Shown piece by piece: positions 26,777 to 36,257 of a stretch of 64,000 nt of DNA; position 1 is the first letter of the stretch; each line of letters opens with the position of its first letter. The position numbers and the translations under genes are program-made. The notes beneath the pieces were generated by a model. The model worked only from the letters and a program-made list of their open reading frames with translations. It made no database searches and had not been told where the DNA came from. Where the stretch lies: assembly GCF_004297185.1 (NCBI RefSeq), contig NZ_PGCL01000001.1, positions 62,001 through 126,000 of the forward strand. The letters are read 5' to 3'. Source of the DNA: Methanofollis fontis (GTDB taxonomy: Archaea > Halobacteriota > Methanomicrobia > Methanomicrobiales > Methanofollaceae).

Positions 26777-27376
26777 CTACAGCCCCCCGATATTCAGCGA
26801 CTTCCGGATCACCTGACTGATTGTCAGGGAACAGATCATATACCAGAGGATCCAGAGCGGGAAGAAGAGCAGCACCGTCTCCTGGAAGGTCATCATCCCG
26901 GCAAACGGCATCGTCATTGTCTGGGTGACACCCGGGAGACGGTAGAGGAGCCAGAAGAAGATGGGCACCGACACCAGCAGGATATAGGCCATCGGCTGGA
27001 ACTGCTGCTTGGAGAGCTCCATCTGCTCCTGCATCATGCGGTCCCGCTTCGTCTCCAGTTTCTTCAGTTTCTTCTCGTCGCCGCCGAGCTGGGCTTCCCT
27101 GAACTCTGCCTGGAACTCCTTCATCCGCGCCTGCACCCGCTGCATCTTCTCATAGTCGATGGTATATTTCTGGATCAGCGAGGAGTACAGACCGGTGATC
27201 GCGGAAAGGATCATAATCAGCACAAAGATCGGAATGCCCAGGTCATCCACCAGCGGACCGAAGATCACGTCCATCGCCCCACCGACGCCATCACGCACAA
27301 ACGGAATGCCATATGAGAACATCATCAGCATCGTGATGACAATCGCAATCGTGCCGCCATGATCCTTCAGCGCCAT
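26777..27376 (-). CDS. EMC3/Oxa1-type membrane protein insertase (DUF106)
   Basis: The product, about 199 residues, has an N-terminal helix, then a helix (FVLIMILSAITGLYSSLIQK), a charged cytoplasmic coiled region (KMQRVQARMKEFQAEFREAQ; EKKLKKLETKRDRMMQEQMEL) and two or three further helices (FQPMAYILLVSVPIFFWLLY). This is the archaeal DUF106 family, related to EMC3, TMCO1 and bacterial YidC, which helps insert membrane proteins. Its position after secY and adkA supports that role. I chose the ATG at 27376; a GTG at 27382 overlapping the adkA stop is possible. Confidence 0.88.
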   Translation of the reverse strand: MALKDHGGTIAIVITMLMMFSYGIPFVRDGVGGAMDVIFGPLVDDLGIPIFVLIMILSAITGLYSSLIQKYTIDYEKMQRVQARMKEFQAEFREAQLGGDEKKLKKLETKRDRMMQEQMELSKQQFQPMAYILLVSVPIFFWLLYRLPGVTQTMTMPFAGMMTFQETVLLFFPLWILWYMICSLTISQVIRKSLNIGGL

Positions 27377-27378
27377 GC

Positions 27379-27951
27379 TCACCTCAGGACCTGGACCATC
27401 GCCTCGACGGCGTGTTCGAGGAGGAAGTTCTCATTGCGGACGATCTGGACGGTGCACCCGGTCATCATCGCATATGATGCTGCAAAGGCGCGGTTGATCC
27501 CCTGATGGTCGGCGATGCCGCGGCCGCCCTCCGCATCGCGCCGCCGGGTTTCATCGCCCATCCGGCGCATCAGGATCTGGTCCTCGTCGGTTTCGACGAG
27601 CACGACGGTGTCCGGCTTGATTGCAGTGAGCACCCATTCAGGCAGACCGGGGAGGTATCCTGCCGGCGTCTTCACCGAGGCATGGGTATCGACGATAATA
27701 TTGCCCTCCATCGCACCGATCCGCTCGCCGGCAAGGCGCTGGAGGTTCTTCTGGACGTCGCGGCCAAGGTTGCGCATCTCATCGCGGTCCTGGACAAAAC
27801 CCTCGGCCTTTGCCGTCTCGAACATAAATGAGCCGAAATTGACGGCGGTGTAGAGGACATTCTCCTCTGCACACCGCTTCATGGATTCTTCGATGACCGT
27901 GGTCTTCCCAACGCCGGGAACACCGGTGATCACCACTCTCTTACCTGACAT
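27379..27951 (-). CDS. adkA: Adenylate kinase (archaeal AdkA)
   Basis: The 190-residue archaeal-type adenylate kinase interconverts ATP+AMP and ADP. It starts MSGKRVVITGVPGVGKTTVI (P-loop) and contains NFGSFMFETAKAEG, IIVDTHASVKTPAGYLPGLP and VVLVETDEDQILMRRMGDETRRRD. It starts directly after the secY stop with no spacer, which indicates tight coupling in the operon. Confidence 0.95.
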   Translation of the reverse strand: MSGKRVVITGVPGVGKTTVIEESMKRCAEENVLYTAVNFGSFMFETAKAEGFVQDRDEMRNLGRDVQKNLQRLAGERIGAMEGNIIVDTHASVKTPAGYLPGLPEWVLTAIKPDTVVLVETDEDQILMRRMGDETRRRDAEGGRGIADHQGINRAFAASYAMMTGCTVQIVRNENFLLEHAVEAMVQVLR

Positions 27952-29385
27952 CTACTCTCTCCCAAAGAACTGTCGCATGAACGGATACATCTCCATGATC
28001 TGCTCACTGGCCACTTCTTCATAGAGACGATAGGTGATACTGACCGTCAGCAGCAGTCCTGTACCACTCACTGCACCTATGACACCAAAGAGGTTTGCAA
28101 ATACGCTCAACAGCCCGATCAGGACACCACCGATAACGGTTACCCTCGGGATATAGCGGTCGAGGTATTTAATCAGCACCTGGGTGTTCCGGCGGTAACC
28201 GGGGATCTGCATGCCGGAGAGCTGGATCTGCCGGGCGACGTCCTTCGAGTCGAGACCGGCGGTCTTGATCCAGAACAGGGCAAAGATGGCGCCGCCGACG
28301 ATCATGAAGAACATGTCGATGCCGAGGCGGAGAATGATCTCCCAGGGGGCGTGGCCAAGGTCCTGCACCCACCACATCCAGTCGGTGGGCCCGTTCACCG
28401 GTGCGAGATACCACATCAGACCGTCCACCGGGGTCTGCCCGTCGAACCTGCCGAAGATGGTGATGCCGGTATTCGAGAGGAACATGCCGATCATCTGGAT
28501 ATTTGCCTGGAGCACACGGACCAGGATCATCGGCAGGACACTTGCATAGATCAGTTTCACAGGGAACCTCGCCCGCGCACCGCGCACGCGGGCATGGGCG
28601 AGCGGGATCTCGATACGCGTCGACTCCACATAGACGACGATCAGGAATATGGCGATCGTCGTCACGAAGGCGAGCAGATCGGTCCCGAAGTACTGCAGAT
28701 AGTTGCCGCCCGAGACGCCGATGGCGAAGAGGCGCGGGAAGAAACCCACCGGATAGGGATCGGAGACCGCCGTCCAGTTCAGGAATCCGTTCACCAGACT
28801 CTGCGAGATGCCTGCGATGATGAAGAGTCCGACACCGGAGCCAAGACCCCACTTGGTGACGACCTCGTCCATCAGAACGATGAGGACACCACCCAGACAG
28901 ATCTGCAGGAAGATCAGGAACGAGAGCGTAAAGGTGTTCCCGCCGAAGAACGCTGCTGCAATGGTCGGATCAGGGATGAGAAAACCGCCGAAGAGGTTCG
29001 GCGCCGCTTCCAGTATGATCATCACCACGATGAGCAGCTTCTGGAGCCCCATATACATGACCTGTCCCCTGACCTCACTGGTGTCGATCGGGATCAGGTC
29101 CGCACCCTTGAGGAGCTGGAGAACGATGGACGCGGTGACGATCGGTCCGATACCCAGGTGCACGATCGACCCGTTCGCCCCGGCAAGCAGTGCACGGTAG
29201 TACAGGAACACGTCCTGAGAACTGGGATCAAGACCGAACACAGGAATATTGGTCAAGAAAAAGTACAGCAGCAAAATTGCAGCGGTCCACAGCAGTTTGT
29301 TCTTGAAGTGGACATGGCCTTCCGGAGACTTTACCGACGGCATCGCCGCAAGCAAAGGCTCCATTCTATCCAGCAGATTCCCCAT
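27952..29385 (-). CDS. secY: Protein translocase subunit SecY
   Basis: The 477-residue ten-helix channel is the core of the Sec translocon. Visible motifs include the plug-region VFLYYRALLAGANGSIVHLG, GPIVTASIVLQLLKGADLI, GSGVGLFIIAGISQSLVNGF, ARVRGARARFPVKLIYAS and the cytosolic loop DLGHAPWEI followed by RLGIDMFFMIVGG. The ATG at 29385 follows GGTGAAACC. It sits between rpl15 and adkA, the standard euryarchaeal order. Confidence 0.97.
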   Translation of the reverse strand: MGNLLDRMEPLLAAMPSVKSPEGHVHFKNKLLWTAAILLLYFFLTNIPVFGLDPSSQDVFLYYRALLAGANGSIVHLGIGPIVTASIVLQLLKGADLIPIDTSEVRGQVMYMGLQKLLIVVMIILEAAPNLFGGFLIPDPTIAAAFFGGNTFTLSFLIFLQICLGGVLIVLMDEVVTKWGLGSGVGLFIIAGISQSLVNGFLNWTAVSDPYPVGFFPRLFAIGVSGGNYLQYFGTDLLAFVTTIAIFLIVVYVESTRIEIPLAHARVRGARARFPVKLIYASVLPMILVRVLQANIQMIGMFLSNTGITIFGRFDGQTPVDGLMWYLAPVNGPTDWMWWVQDLGHAPWEIILRLGIDMFFMIVGGAIFALFWIKTAGLDSKDVARQIQLSGMQIPGYRRNTQVLIKYLDRYIPRVTVIGGVLIGLLSVFANLFGVIGAVSGTGLLLTVSITYRLYEEVASEQIMEMYPFMRQFFGRE

Positions 29386-29408
29386 GGTTTCACCAAAAAA
29401 CGAGGTGA

Positions 29409-29834
29409 TCAGATGGTCAGCGCCTGACCGCCTGCCGCCTCAATCTTCTCTTTTGCCTGCGCAGAAAACGAGGCTGCCGTCACCTTCAGGACATGGGTGA
29501 CCTGACCACCGCCGAGCACCTTCTCGACACCGATATCTGCGGCATCGAGGAGGATTGCACCCTCTTCGGTCTCGGCAATGCCGGCCTGGACCAGATACTC
29601 GGCGATCTGGTCGATCTCTCCGATGTCCAGCACCGGAACCTTCACCTTGCGGGCGCTGACAAAACCATTCTTGCCGTTGTGGATCTGACCAGCAAGGAGG
29701 AAGTGGGACCACCGGTGGTCGCGGTGACCCGCCCTGCCGCGGCCGCCCCGGTTGCCTGCACCGCGGCGGTTCTTATGGGTGCCGCCGCCGCAGGTCCGGG
29801 ATCCGCGGTACTTGGAACGTGTGTTTGTGGGCAT
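29409..29834 (-). CDS. rpl15: Ribosomal protein uL15
   Basis: The 141-residue protein starts MPTNTRSKYRGSRTCGGGTH and has the Gly/Arg-rich N-terminal extension (GAGNRGGRGRAGHRDHRW) that threads into the large subunit, then the archaeal L15 globular part (LDAADIGVEKVLGGGQVTHV). The ATG at 29834 is preceded by GAGGTGAAAC, which decides it against the upstream in-frame ATG. It lies between rpl30 and secY. Confidence 0.96.
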   Translation of the reverse strand: MPTNTRSKYRGSRTCGGGTHKNRRGAGNRGGRGRAGHRDHRWSHFLLAGQIHNGKNGFVSARKVKVPVLDIGEIDQIAEYLVQAGIAETEEGAILLDAADIGVEKVLGGGQVTHVLKVTAASFSAQAKEKIEAAGGQALTI

Positions 29835-29839
29835 CAGTT

Positions 29840-30301
29840 TCACCTCATCCTGTAGAGGAGATCGTTGATCTCCTCACCATAGTTGCCGAGCGCACCTCCC
29901 TGCTGGACAGTGCGCTTGATCGTCCTGTATCCCTTTCTGGGGGGGTGGAGACGGAGGACCGGTTTGAGACCCGGAATGTCCTCGAACCTCGCCTCGCTCC
30001 GGCAGAGTGCGGAGGCAAACTCCTCAATGCCGGAGTACTGCGAATTTTCACGCACATACTCGTCGGTGAGCCGGATGTTCCCGGTCAGACGGCCGCGCGT
30101 GGCGAGGACCGTCGCCACGATCCGCTCGTCCACCTCACCATATGCAACATAGTCCTTGACCTTCCGGATCATGCCGAGATATGCCGGCGTGTCCGGGATC
30201 AGGACACAGTGGTTGATGTGGTGGAGGCGGAGCATCTTCAGCGTGTCCTTGATATCGCGGCGGGTATTCACAACCCCGCGAACCTGAACGACTGCGAACA
30301 T
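29840..30301 (-). CDS. rpl30: Ribosomal protein uL30
   Basis: The 153-residue archaeal L30 begins [20 protein letters not shown] and contains [21 protein letters not shown] and the archaeal/eukaryotic C-terminal extension with [15 protein letters not shown]. The length is normal for archaea and far greater than bacterial L30. It is spaced one base from rps5. Confidence 0.96.
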   Translation of the reverse strand: MFAVVQVRGVVNTRRDIKDTLKMLRLHHINHCVLIPDTPAYLGMIRKVKDYVAYGEVDERIVATVLATRGRLTGNIRLTDEYVRENSQYSGIEEFASALCRSEARFEDIPGLKPVLRLHPPRKGYRTIKRTVQQGGALGNYGEEINDLLYRMR

Positions 30302-30302
30302 A

Positions 30303-30920
30303 TTATTCCGCTCCTCCGGTCCGGATCATGTTCGTCGCCTTCAGCGCATAGAAGGTCGCCTTGGCATAGTTGATCGTCGTCCGGGTGTTCCCGCTCGAGA
30401 ACGCCCAGGCGTCCTTGACGCCTGCAAGATCCAGCACCTTCTTGCCGATCTCACCGGTCACAAGTCCGATACCCTGCGGTGCAGGCATCAGGGTGACACT
30501 GACCGAACCAGCCTTGCCCTTTACCCGCATCGGGATGGAATGCTCGGTATCGCACCCGCATTCCCAGCTCCCGCAGCCGCGGCGAACCTTGATGATGTTG
30601 GTCTTTGCATCCCCAATTGCCTTTCGGATCGCGTTTCCAACCTGTGCGTCCTTACCCTGCCCGAAACCGATGTATCCGTTCCGGTTTCCGACAATGACCA
30701 CGGCCCTGAACTTCACACGGCGGCCTGAGTCGGTCATCCTCTGGACCATAGAGATATCAATCACTTCGTCCGTGAGGTCGGGGAGGAACGCATCAACGAT
30801 CTGGGGCTCCCGGATCGGTTTTCCGCTCTGGAGCACCTCGTCGATGCTCGTGATCTCGCCGGCGGCAACCGCACGGCCAAGACCGGTCAGCGGAATCCAG
30901 GGTTCCTGTTCGAATGCCAT
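30303..30920 (-). CDS. rps5: Ribosomal protein uS5
   Basis: The 205-residue small-subunit protein has the archaeal N-terminal extension ([20 protein letters not shown]), the double-stranded-RNA-binding-like domain with [20 protein letters not shown] and [20 protein letters not shown], and the C-terminal domain with [17 protein letters not shown]. It lies between rpl18 and rpl30. Confidence 0.97.
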   Translation of the reverse strand: MAFEQEPWIPLTGLGRAVAAGEITSIDEVLQSGKPIREPQIVDAFLPDLTDEVIDISMVQRMTDSGRRVKFRAVVIVGNRNGYIGFGQGKDAQVGNAIRKAIGDAKTNIIKVRRGCGSWECGCDTEHSIPMRVKGKAGSVSVTLMPAPQGIGLVTGEIGKKVLDLAGVKDAWAFSSGNTRTTINYAKATFYALKATNMIRTGGAE

Positions 30921-30921
30921 G

Positions 30922-31449
30922 TCACTCCTGCTCCTTCATGATGGCCTGTGCCACTTTTTCAACATTCTCAACGAGATTTCCGGCCTTTTCAGGAGCATAT
31001 TCAGCAATGACTGCCCCGCTGGTGCGCTCATCGTCGGGGAGGATCTCCTCACCGAACGGGATCTCGAGCCCGGCCTCAACAGCGCCCTTCAGGGCTGCAA
31101 AGACCCGTGCTCCCCTCTGCGCCCGAGCAAGCCCGATGTCAAGGACCGCCTCATCGTATCCAGCCTCAAGGGCCTTCGTCGCAAACAGCATTCCTGTCAG
31201 ATAGGCCGCCGGTGTGCTCGAGGTCGAACCCTCATAGCCAAGCGCCTTCAGTTCGGCAGAATAGGCCGAAATCAGAGTCTCATCTCCCTGTTCGCCAGGT
31301 ACAACGAGCTGACAGATTATCTGGCGGTTGGTCTTGCGGACGACCATCCGCGGCGTGCCGGAGAGCAGGAGCTTCATGCGCGCATAGTAATCGGTCCTGC
31401 CCTCTTTCCTCCTGCGGAACGGAACAAAATATCGTGCTCCGGTCGCCAT
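30922..31449 (-). CDS. rpl18: Ribosomal protein uL18
   Basis: The 175-residue 5S-rRNA-binding protein starts [20 protein letters not shown] and has [20 protein letters not shown] and [20 protein letters not shown], typical of archaeal L18. The ATG at 31449 is favoured over one at 31458 because GGAGG lies ten bases before it and overlaps the end of rpl19e. Confidence 0.95.
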   Translation of the reverse strand: MATGARYFVPFRRRKEGRTDYYARMKLLLSGTPRMVVRKTNRQIICQLVVPGEQGDETLISAYSAELKALGYEGSTSSTPAAYLTGMLFATKALEAGYDEAVLDIGLARAQRGARVFAALKGAVEAGLEIPFGEEILPDDERTSGAVIAEYAPEKAGNLVENVEKVAQAIMKEQE

Positions 31450-31450
31450 A

Positions 31451-31903
31451 TCACTCATTCCTCCCTTTCGTCATATCAACATGGGCCTTCATGTGGGCGC
31501 GGCTCCTGAACTGTCCACCTGCAGCACGCCGGTAGAGTTTCCGGTAGGTGCGGCGGTCAATGGAACCGTCCTCACGCATCTCGCGCAGCGAGGATCTAAT
31601 CGCACGGATTCTGAGGATCCACTGCCGCTTGGAAGGCGTCCGGGCACCCGCCCGACCTTTCCTGCGACCATATCCCTTCTTGTGACCGTAGCTCCGCTTC
31701 TCGGTACGGATACGGGCACGGCCGCGGCTGTTGCCCTTGATCGGGGCGGCGCCGATCGCACCGTCGGCGACAAGTTCGCGGATCTCACTGCGCGAGATCG
31801 CGTTCTCGATGTCACTGAGACGCTCGGGATCGAAGCGGACGCGGTTGACACCGCACTTCATGACGGCGGCGGCAACGCGCTTCTGGGTGGCGAGGTCACT
31901 CAT
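31451..31903 (-). CDS. rpl19e: Ribosomal protein eL19
   Basis: The 150-residue archaeal/eukaryotic-type protein begins MSDLATQKRVAAAVMKCGVN and has SEIRELVADGAIGAAPIKGN, RGRARIRTEKRSYGHKKGYG and a basic C-terminal helix (RTYRKLYRRAAGGQFRSRAH). Its start overlaps the rpl32e stop region by eight bases. An upstream in-frame ATG at 31951 would add an Arg-rich stretch that belongs to the other frame of rpl32e. Confidence 0.96.
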   Translation of the reverse strand: MSDLATQKRVAAAVMKCGVNRVRFDPERLSDIENAISRSEIRELVADGAIGAAPIKGNSRGRARIRTEKRSYGHKKGYGRRKGRAGARTPSKRQWILRIRAIRSSLREMREDGSIDRRTYRKLYRRAAGGQFRSRAHMKAHVDMTKGRNE

Positions 31904-32327
31904 CGGACTCAGCCTCCTCCGCTTCGGTCTCCGGCGCCGCTGCCGGGGCAAGATCCTTTGCGTTCAGCACCTTGAGGCCCGCCTCAAGTGCCCGCTGCTG
32001 GATATCGGCGCGCTTTTTGTTTCCGACGCTTCCTCCGATGCGAACGGCCTGGACCGCCGCATCAAGCCCCTCGAGATCGGAGGGGGTGTAGACCAGTACC
32101 TCGAAGTAGCCGGACGGATGCATGCCGCGCACCGCCACAGGAGCATTGTAACCTCCCTGCGGGTGAGCGCCTTTCGCCTTGTACTGCCTGCGCTGTTTGC
32201 TGGTCAGACCGCGGGGGCGTCTCCAGGTATCCTTCAGCTTCTTCTTTGCGTGGAGGCACTGGCGCTGGAATTTGCACCCGGTCTTCGCTGACCGGACACG
32301 GATTAAACGGACTGTTTCGTCTGCCAT
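31896..32327 (-). CDS. rpl32e: Ribosomal protein eL32
   Basis: The 143-residue protein has the L32e core: FQRQCLHAKKKLKDTWRRPR, GLTSKQRRQYKAKGAHPQGG and YNAPVAVRGMHPSG, followed by an acidic Ala/Glu-rich tail (APETEAEEAESDE). Starts at 32333 or 32336 that overlap the rpl6 stop are also possible; I chose MADETVRLIRVR at 32327. Confidence 0.94.
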   Translation of the reverse strand: MADETVRLIRVRSAKTGCKFQRQCLHAKKKLKDTWRRPRGLTSKQRRQYKAKGAHPQGGYNAPVAVRGMHPSGYFEVLVYTPSDLEGLDAAVQAVRIGGSVGNKKRADIQQRALEAGLKVLNAKDLAPAAAPETEAEEAESDE

Positions 32328-32332
32328 CTGCA

Positions 32333-32857
32333 TCACGCCTTCTCTACGATGTATATTCCGTCCTGGAAGACCCGCGTATCGCGCTTGCGAACCTTCGTCG
32401 CCCGCTCGATCTTTGCCGCCGTCGATCCGACCAGATCCTTGTCGATGCCGCTCACGGTCACCTCGTCGTTACCGACCTTGACCGTCACACCCGGCAGGAT
32501 CGTGGCGCGCCTCGCCTGCTTCTCCCCGAGGAAATTATTGATCTCCAGCATGCCGGACTGCAGTTTGAGCTGGATCGGGAAGTGGGAGTAGACCACCTTC
32601 ATCCTGTACTCAAAGCCCTTGGTGACGCCCTCAATCATGTTCGCGATATGCGAGGCATAGGTGCCGACCATGGCAACAACGCGCTTCCGCCCCAACTCGG
32701 TGGCGACAACGCACTCACCGTCCTCGACGGTGATGGTGATGCCGGGGTAGCGCATGTCGCGCTCGAGTCCTCCCTTCGGACCCTTCACCTTCAGGACCGT
32801 CCCTTCGAGGTTTGCCGTAATTCCGTCCGGGATGGCAACTCTTCTCTCAACAACCAT
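32333..32857 (-). CDS. rpl6: Ribosomal protein uL6
   Basis: The 174-residue protein begins MVVERRVAIPDGITANLEGT and has the two L6 repeats, with VLKVKGPKGGLERDMRYPGI, YSHFPIQLKLQSGMLEINNF and VSGIDKDLVGSTAAKIERAT. GAGGTGAGAGGA directly precedes the ATG at 32857. Confidence 0.97.
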   Translation of the reverse strand: MVVERRVAIPDGITANLEGTVLKVKGPKGGLERDMRYPGITITVEDGECVVATELGRKRVVAMVGTYASHIANMIEGVTKGFEYRMKVVYSHFPIQLKLQSGMLEINNFLGEKQARRATILPGVTVKVGNDEVTVSGIDKDLVGSTAAKIERATKVRKRDTRVFQDGIYIVEKA

Positions 32858-32867
32858 TCCTCTCACC

Positions 32868-33260
32868 TCAGAAGACGAACCCCAGCAGTTCGCCACCGAT
32901 ACCGGCGCGGCGTGCCTGTTCGTGTGATATAACACCCCGTGAGGTCGAGAGGATCAGGATGCCGAAGCCCTTTGCCGGAAGGTATCTCGTTTCCCAGGTC
33001 TCCATCTCCTCAAGGGTGGTGGAGAACCGCGGGGTGATCGCACCGCACCGGTTGATCCGACCGGTCAGAGAGACCACGAATCGGCCTCCCCGTCCGTCCT
33101 CGACGTACTCGAATTCGCCGATATAGCCTGCTTCCTGCATGATCCCGAGCATGGAACCAAGCAGCTTGCTTGCGGGCTCAACGACCACTGAGGACTTGCC
33201 GCCATCGCTGGCATTCTTGATGGCGCTCATCGCATCTGCAATTGTATTCAGTCGTGCCAT
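32868..33260 (-). CDS. rps8: Ribosomal protein uS8
   Basis: The 130-residue protein begins MARLNTIADAMSAIKNASDG and ends with the S8 C-terminal signature (LILSTSRGVISHEQARRAGIGGELLGFVF split around TSRGVISHEQA). It binds 16S rRNA helix 21. It lies between rps14 and rpl6. Confidence 0.97.
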   Translation of the reverse strand: MARLNTIADAMSAIKNASDGGKSSVVVEPASKLLGSMLGIMQEAGYIGEFEYVEDGRGGRFVVSLTGRINRCGAITPRFSTTLEEMETWETRYLPAKGFGILILSTSRGVISHEQARRAGIGGELLGFVF

Positions 33261-33269
33261 TGCTCCACC

Positions 33270-33428
33270 TCAGTTCATCTTTTTAAAGCCCATCTTCGGC
33301 GCCCACTCGCGGAAGCACTGCCGGCAGAACATGATATTGTACCTGCGGACAAGGCCCTGCTTCCGGCCACAGATCTGGCACTGGTTGGCACCGCGTCCGA
33401 ATTTTTTCTTGATATCTTTGTCTGCCAT
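33270..33428 (-). CDS. rps14: Ribosomal protein uS14 (zinc-binding type)
   Basis: The 52-residue protein begins [20 protein letters not shown] and contains two CxxC pairs (CQIC near residue 17 and CRQC near residue 36), which bind structural zinc in this family. Its ATG overlaps the rpl5 stop (TGATG). It is followed nine bases later by rps8, preceded by GGTGGAG. Confidence 0.95.
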   Translation of the reverse strand: MADKDIKKKFGRGANQCQICGRKQGLVRRYNIMFCRQCFREWAPKMGFKKMN

Positions 33429-33937
33429 CAGAGCACCTCCATGCCGTAGCTGTCCCTGACAAAGGAGATCGCCTCATCCTTGGTGACGCGCTGCTTCGTC
33501 GGGAGTTTCCGGGGAGCGATACGCCTGCGGGCGATCCTGACGCCCTTCTTCTCGAGCACGACATTGATGTCCATGCCATAGATGCCGATCTGCGGGTCGT
33601 AGGACTGGCCCGGGAAATCGGTGTGCTCTTCGATGCCGAAGGAGAAGTTCCCCTGTTGATCGAAGGCCCGGTCGGCAAGCCTCCGTTCGACGATATCGAA
33701 GGCGGTCTGCACAAATGCCTCGGCTTTCTTGCCCCTGAGCGTCACTTTCGCTCCAGTCGGGGCGCCTTTTCTGATACCGAAGGCCGGCTGGGTCTTCTTG
33801 GCAATCGAGCGCACCGGGCTCCCGCCGGTGATCTGCCGGAGGATGTCCTCACCCTTGACCAGCCTCTCACCGCTCTCGCCGACACCCATGTGGACAACAA
33901 TCTTGTCGATGTGGACGTCCTGCATCGGGTTCGCCAT
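33428..33937 (-). CDS. rpl5: Ribosomal protein uL5
   Basis: The 169-residue 5S-rRNA-associated protein starts [20 protein letters not shown] and has [40 protein letters not shown] and [20 protein letters not shown]. It overlaps rps4e by one base upstream and rps14 by one base downstream. Confidence 0.97.
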   Translation of the reverse strand: MANPMQDVHIDKIVVHMGVGESGERLVKGEDILRQITGGSPVRSIAKKTQPAFGIRKGAPTGAKVTLRGKKAEAFVQTAFDIVERRLADRAFDQQGNFSFGIEEHTDFPGQSYDPQIGIYGMDINVVLEKKGVRIARRRIAPRKLPTKQRVTKDEAISFVRDSYGMEVL

Positions 33938-34662
33938 CAGGCCTCAATCCCCCATTCTGCTACTGCCGGAGTATCCCGGCCAATCATGAACACATACCCC
34001 TCGATCGTCTCGAAGGTGGCGCCCTCGGCGTCCTCGAAGAAGACACGGTTCGGAACCGAGCCCGGAACAACCCTGATCTCGGTGATACGACCAACCTTGC
34101 CCGAGTGCTTGCCGCCGATGACCATCGCCATGTTGCCGACGGCAAACGGGAAGTGGTCGACAATTCTGAAACGCTCCTCTCCCTCGCCGAGGGTGAGGAC
34201 GATCGAGTCCTTGGGCTTGTAGGTGTTGTCGGCAAGGATGTTGGCGCCGTACATCAGGTTCAGCTGGATCTTCCCGCCGCGCACATAGCGCTTGTCGCGG
34301 ATCCTGCACAGACGGCTTTTTGCCGCCTCGGCGTCGATCTCGATCGTGGTAAGGCGTCCGACCTTGTCCAGAAGGATCCGGTAGTGTTTGTCGGTCCGCG
34401 GGATCGAGATGATATCAAAGATGCCGAGCCCGATCTTCGGGTTTGTTACCGGCCTGCCATTGACGATGATCTGCCGTGCGTTGAGGATCCGTTTTACCTC
34501 CTTCATGTTGCCGGCAAGCCCCATCTTGTCGCGGAGCCAGACGGCGATCGGCATGGCATGGGCACCGTGCGGACCGGGGCAGGTCTTTGTGATGAACTTC
34601 TCCTCTTTCTTGGCGATATGCCAGGAAACCGGAGCCGTCAGTCTCTTCAGGTGATGTGACAT
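33937..34662 (-). CDS. rps4e: Ribosomal protein eS4
   Basis: The 241-residue archaeal/eukaryotic S4 begins [20 protein letters not shown], with the N-terminal S4e motif, an S4 RNA-binding domain ([20 protein letters not shown]), the central domain and a KOW segment ([20 protein letters not shown]). It starts directly after rpl24. Confidence 0.97.
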   Translation of the reverse strand: MSHHLKRLTAPVSWHIAKKEEKFITKTCPGPHGAHAMPIAVWLRDKMGLAGNMKEVKRILNARQIIVNGRPVTNPKIGLGIFDIISIPRTDKHYRILLDKVGRLTTIEIDAEAAKSRLCRIRDKRYVRGGKIQLNLMYGANILADNTYKPKDSIVLTLGEGEERFRIVDHFPFAVGNMAMVIGGKHSGKVGRITEIRVVPGSVPNRVFFEDAEGATFETIEGYVFMIGRDTPAVAEWGIEA

Positions 34663-35028
34663 TTACTTCCTCTCCTCCAGCTTCTCCACACGGCGGGGGT
34701 CCTTGGTGTTCAATTTGGTGACCACCACGTTGGAGGCGTTCACCGGACGGGGCACATCGGTGCCGTCGGCCTTGGTGACCGATACGCCATGGACGATGAG
34801 CGTGCCCTTCTTGGAGTTCACGCCATCGACGACGCCCTCGGTGCCGTTGTGATCGCCGCGGAGCACCAGGACCGTATCACCGGTCACGACGCGTACGGTG
34901 CGGCGGCTGTATTCACTGCGCAGGTCCTCTGAGAGGGGCGCCGACAGGAACATGCTCCGCTGGTGTGTGGCTGCATTGTAGCGCGCTTTGCGCTGTTTTC
35001 TCGGCTGTTTGCTTGCGATTCGTACCAT
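34663..35028 (-). CDS. rpl24: Ribosomal protein uL24
   Basis: The 121-residue protein begins MVRIASKQPRKQRKARYNAA and contains HQRSMFLSAPLSEDLRSEYS and the KOW motif VLVLRGDHNGTEGVVDGVNS. GAGGTGTGGCTC before the ATG at 35028 decides the start; a longer frame upstream is Arg/Ser-rich noise. Confidence 0.96.
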   Translation of the reverse strand: MVRIASKQPRKQRKARYNAATHQRSMFLSAPLSEDLRSEYSRRTVRVVTGDTVLVLRGDHNGTEGVVDGVNSKKGTLIVHGVSVTKADGTDVPRPVNASNVVVTKLNTKDPRRVEKLEERK

Positions 35029-35038
35029 GAGCCACACC

Positions 35039-35437
35039 TCAGACGATGATTGTTGCGGTCGACCCGATCTTCGGGAACCGCTCTGCGACCTCACGGGCGA
35101 CCGGACCCTTGATCTCGGTGCCCTTCGGTTCACCGCGCTCATCCACGATCACGACAGCGTTGTCGTCAAAGCCGACGCGAAGACCGTTTGGCCGGCGCAT
35201 CTCCTTGCGCTGCCGGATCACGACCGCCTTGATCAGCTTCCGCCGCATGTCCGGGGTGCCTTTCTTGACCGATACGGTCGCCATGTCACCGATACCGAGC
35301 TTCGGCTGACGCCGCCGGACACCGTGATAACCGTCGACCGAGACGATCTCCACGACCCTGGCGCCCGTGTTGTCGGCACAGACCAGTCTGGTGCCGGTGT
35401 GGACCGCCCTCGGGATCCGGGAGAGCTTTGCCTTCAT
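35039..35437 (-). CDS. rpl14: Ribosomal protein uL14
   Basis: The 132-residue protein begins [20 protein letters not shown] and contains the L14 signature ([20 protein letters not shown]) and [20 protein letters not shown]. It binds 23S rRNA near the factor-binding site. It is one base after rps17. Confidence 0.97.
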   Translation of the reverse strand: MKAKLSRIPRAVHTGTRLVCADNTGARVVEIVSVDGYHGVRRRQPKLGIGDMATVSVKKGTPDMRRKLIKAVVIRQRKEMRRPNGLRVGFDDNAVVIVDERGEPKGTEIKGPVAREVAERFPKIGSTATIIV

Positions 35438-35438
35438 C

Positions 35439-35759
35439 TCAGACCACCTCCACGACGACGAAATTGGTCGTCTTGGACAGCGGGCGGCATTCGGCGATCT
35501 TCACCGTGTCCCCGACCTGGAGGTCGAGGCAGGGGGGAAGGTGCGCGTGGTACTTCGAGGAGCGCTTCTCGTAACGGTTGTATTTCCGCACGAAGTGAAG
35601 GTACTCCCGTCCGACGACCACCGTACCGTTCATACGGTTGCTCACGACCTTGCCGGTGATCACCTGGCCGTGCACCGGCAGGGTGCCGTGAAACGGACAA
35701 TTCACGTCACTGCACTCCCTTTCGGGCAGTGGGACGTTTAACCCAATGTTTCTCGCCAT
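35439..35759 (-). CDS. rps17: Ribosomal protein uS17
   Basis: The 106-residue protein begins [20 protein letters not shown] and has [20 protein letters not shown] and the OB-fold motif [20 protein letters not shown]. The N-terminal extension with [10 protein letters not shown] is typical of archaeal S17. Confidence 0.97.
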   Translation of the reverse strand: MARNIGLNVPLPERECSDVNCPFHGTLPVHGQVITGKVVSNRMNGTVVVGREYLHFVRKYNRYEKRSSKYHAHLPPCLDLQVGDTVKIAECRPLSKTTNFVVVEVV

Positions 35760-35769
35760 TGTCTATCCT

Positions 35770-36048
35770 CTATCTATTATTTTTGCGCATGCTGATCCGC
35801 TTTTCAGGCTGTGCCACAAGGGCAGACCCGTCCACTTCGGCGCGAGCACCGTCGGGGAGGTGGAACAGAAAGGTTGTCCCCTTCTTTTCCACCCATTTCG
35901 GCCCCGTCGATGCGAGGATTACCAGCATATTGCGAGTCTCATCCAAAATCCGGCCAGAAATCCCACAATATGCAGGGTTCCGGGCCTTCACCACAGAGAC
36001 GGGCAATCCTATCAGTTCGTGCCGGATCAGGGTCTGCGGTGTGATCAT
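35770..36048 (-). CDS. rnp1: Ribonuclease P protein component 1 (Rpp29/Rnp1)
   Basis: The 92-residue protein has the Sm-like Rpp29 fold: MITPQTLIRHELIGLPVSVV, PAYCGISGRILDETRNMLVI and KKGTTFLFHLPDGARAEVDG. It is a protein subunit of RNase P, which trims tRNA 5' leaders. It lies between rpl29 and rps17 with a four-base overlap with rpl29, the standard archaeal location; the eIF1/SUI1 gene often found beside it is absent here. Confidence 0.94.
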   Translation of the reverse strand: MITPQTLIRHELIGLPVSVVKARNPAYCGISGRILDETRNMLVILASTGPKWVEKKGTTFLFHLPDGARAEVDGSALVAQPEKRISMRKNNR

Positions 36049-36257
36049 GCCTGGTCGCCGGACCTCCGTGCGTTCTGCTCGGTCTGGATGCGGGCGATGG
36101 TCCGCCGGACCTCACGGATGTGCCCGGGGTTTTCCGGGGCGCCGCCGGCGCTGACCTTTCCCCGCGCCTGCATCAGGTCGAGACGCATTTTGTCGAGCTG
36201 TTCGGAGAGTTCAACGTCCGAGAGCTGGCGGACCTCGTGTGCCCTGAAGATCGCCAT
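36045..36257 (-). CDS. rpl29: Ribosomal protein uL29
   Basis: The 70-residue helical protein begins MAIFRAHEVRQLSDVELSEQ and has DKMRLDLMQARGKVSAGGAP and IREVRRTIARIQTEQNARR, the L29 pattern. It starts directly after the rps3 stop and lies at the exit tunnel in ribosomes. Confidence 0.96.
   Translation of the reverse strand: MAIFRAHEVRQLSDVELSEQLDKMRLDLMQARGKVSAGGAPENPGHIREVRRTIARIQTEQNARRSGDQA

Noticed and set aside
28351-29427. 358-codon frame opposite secY
   Set aside because: SecY is certain on the other strand; the antisense product is His/Asp/Arg-rich low-complexity typical of high-GC shadows.
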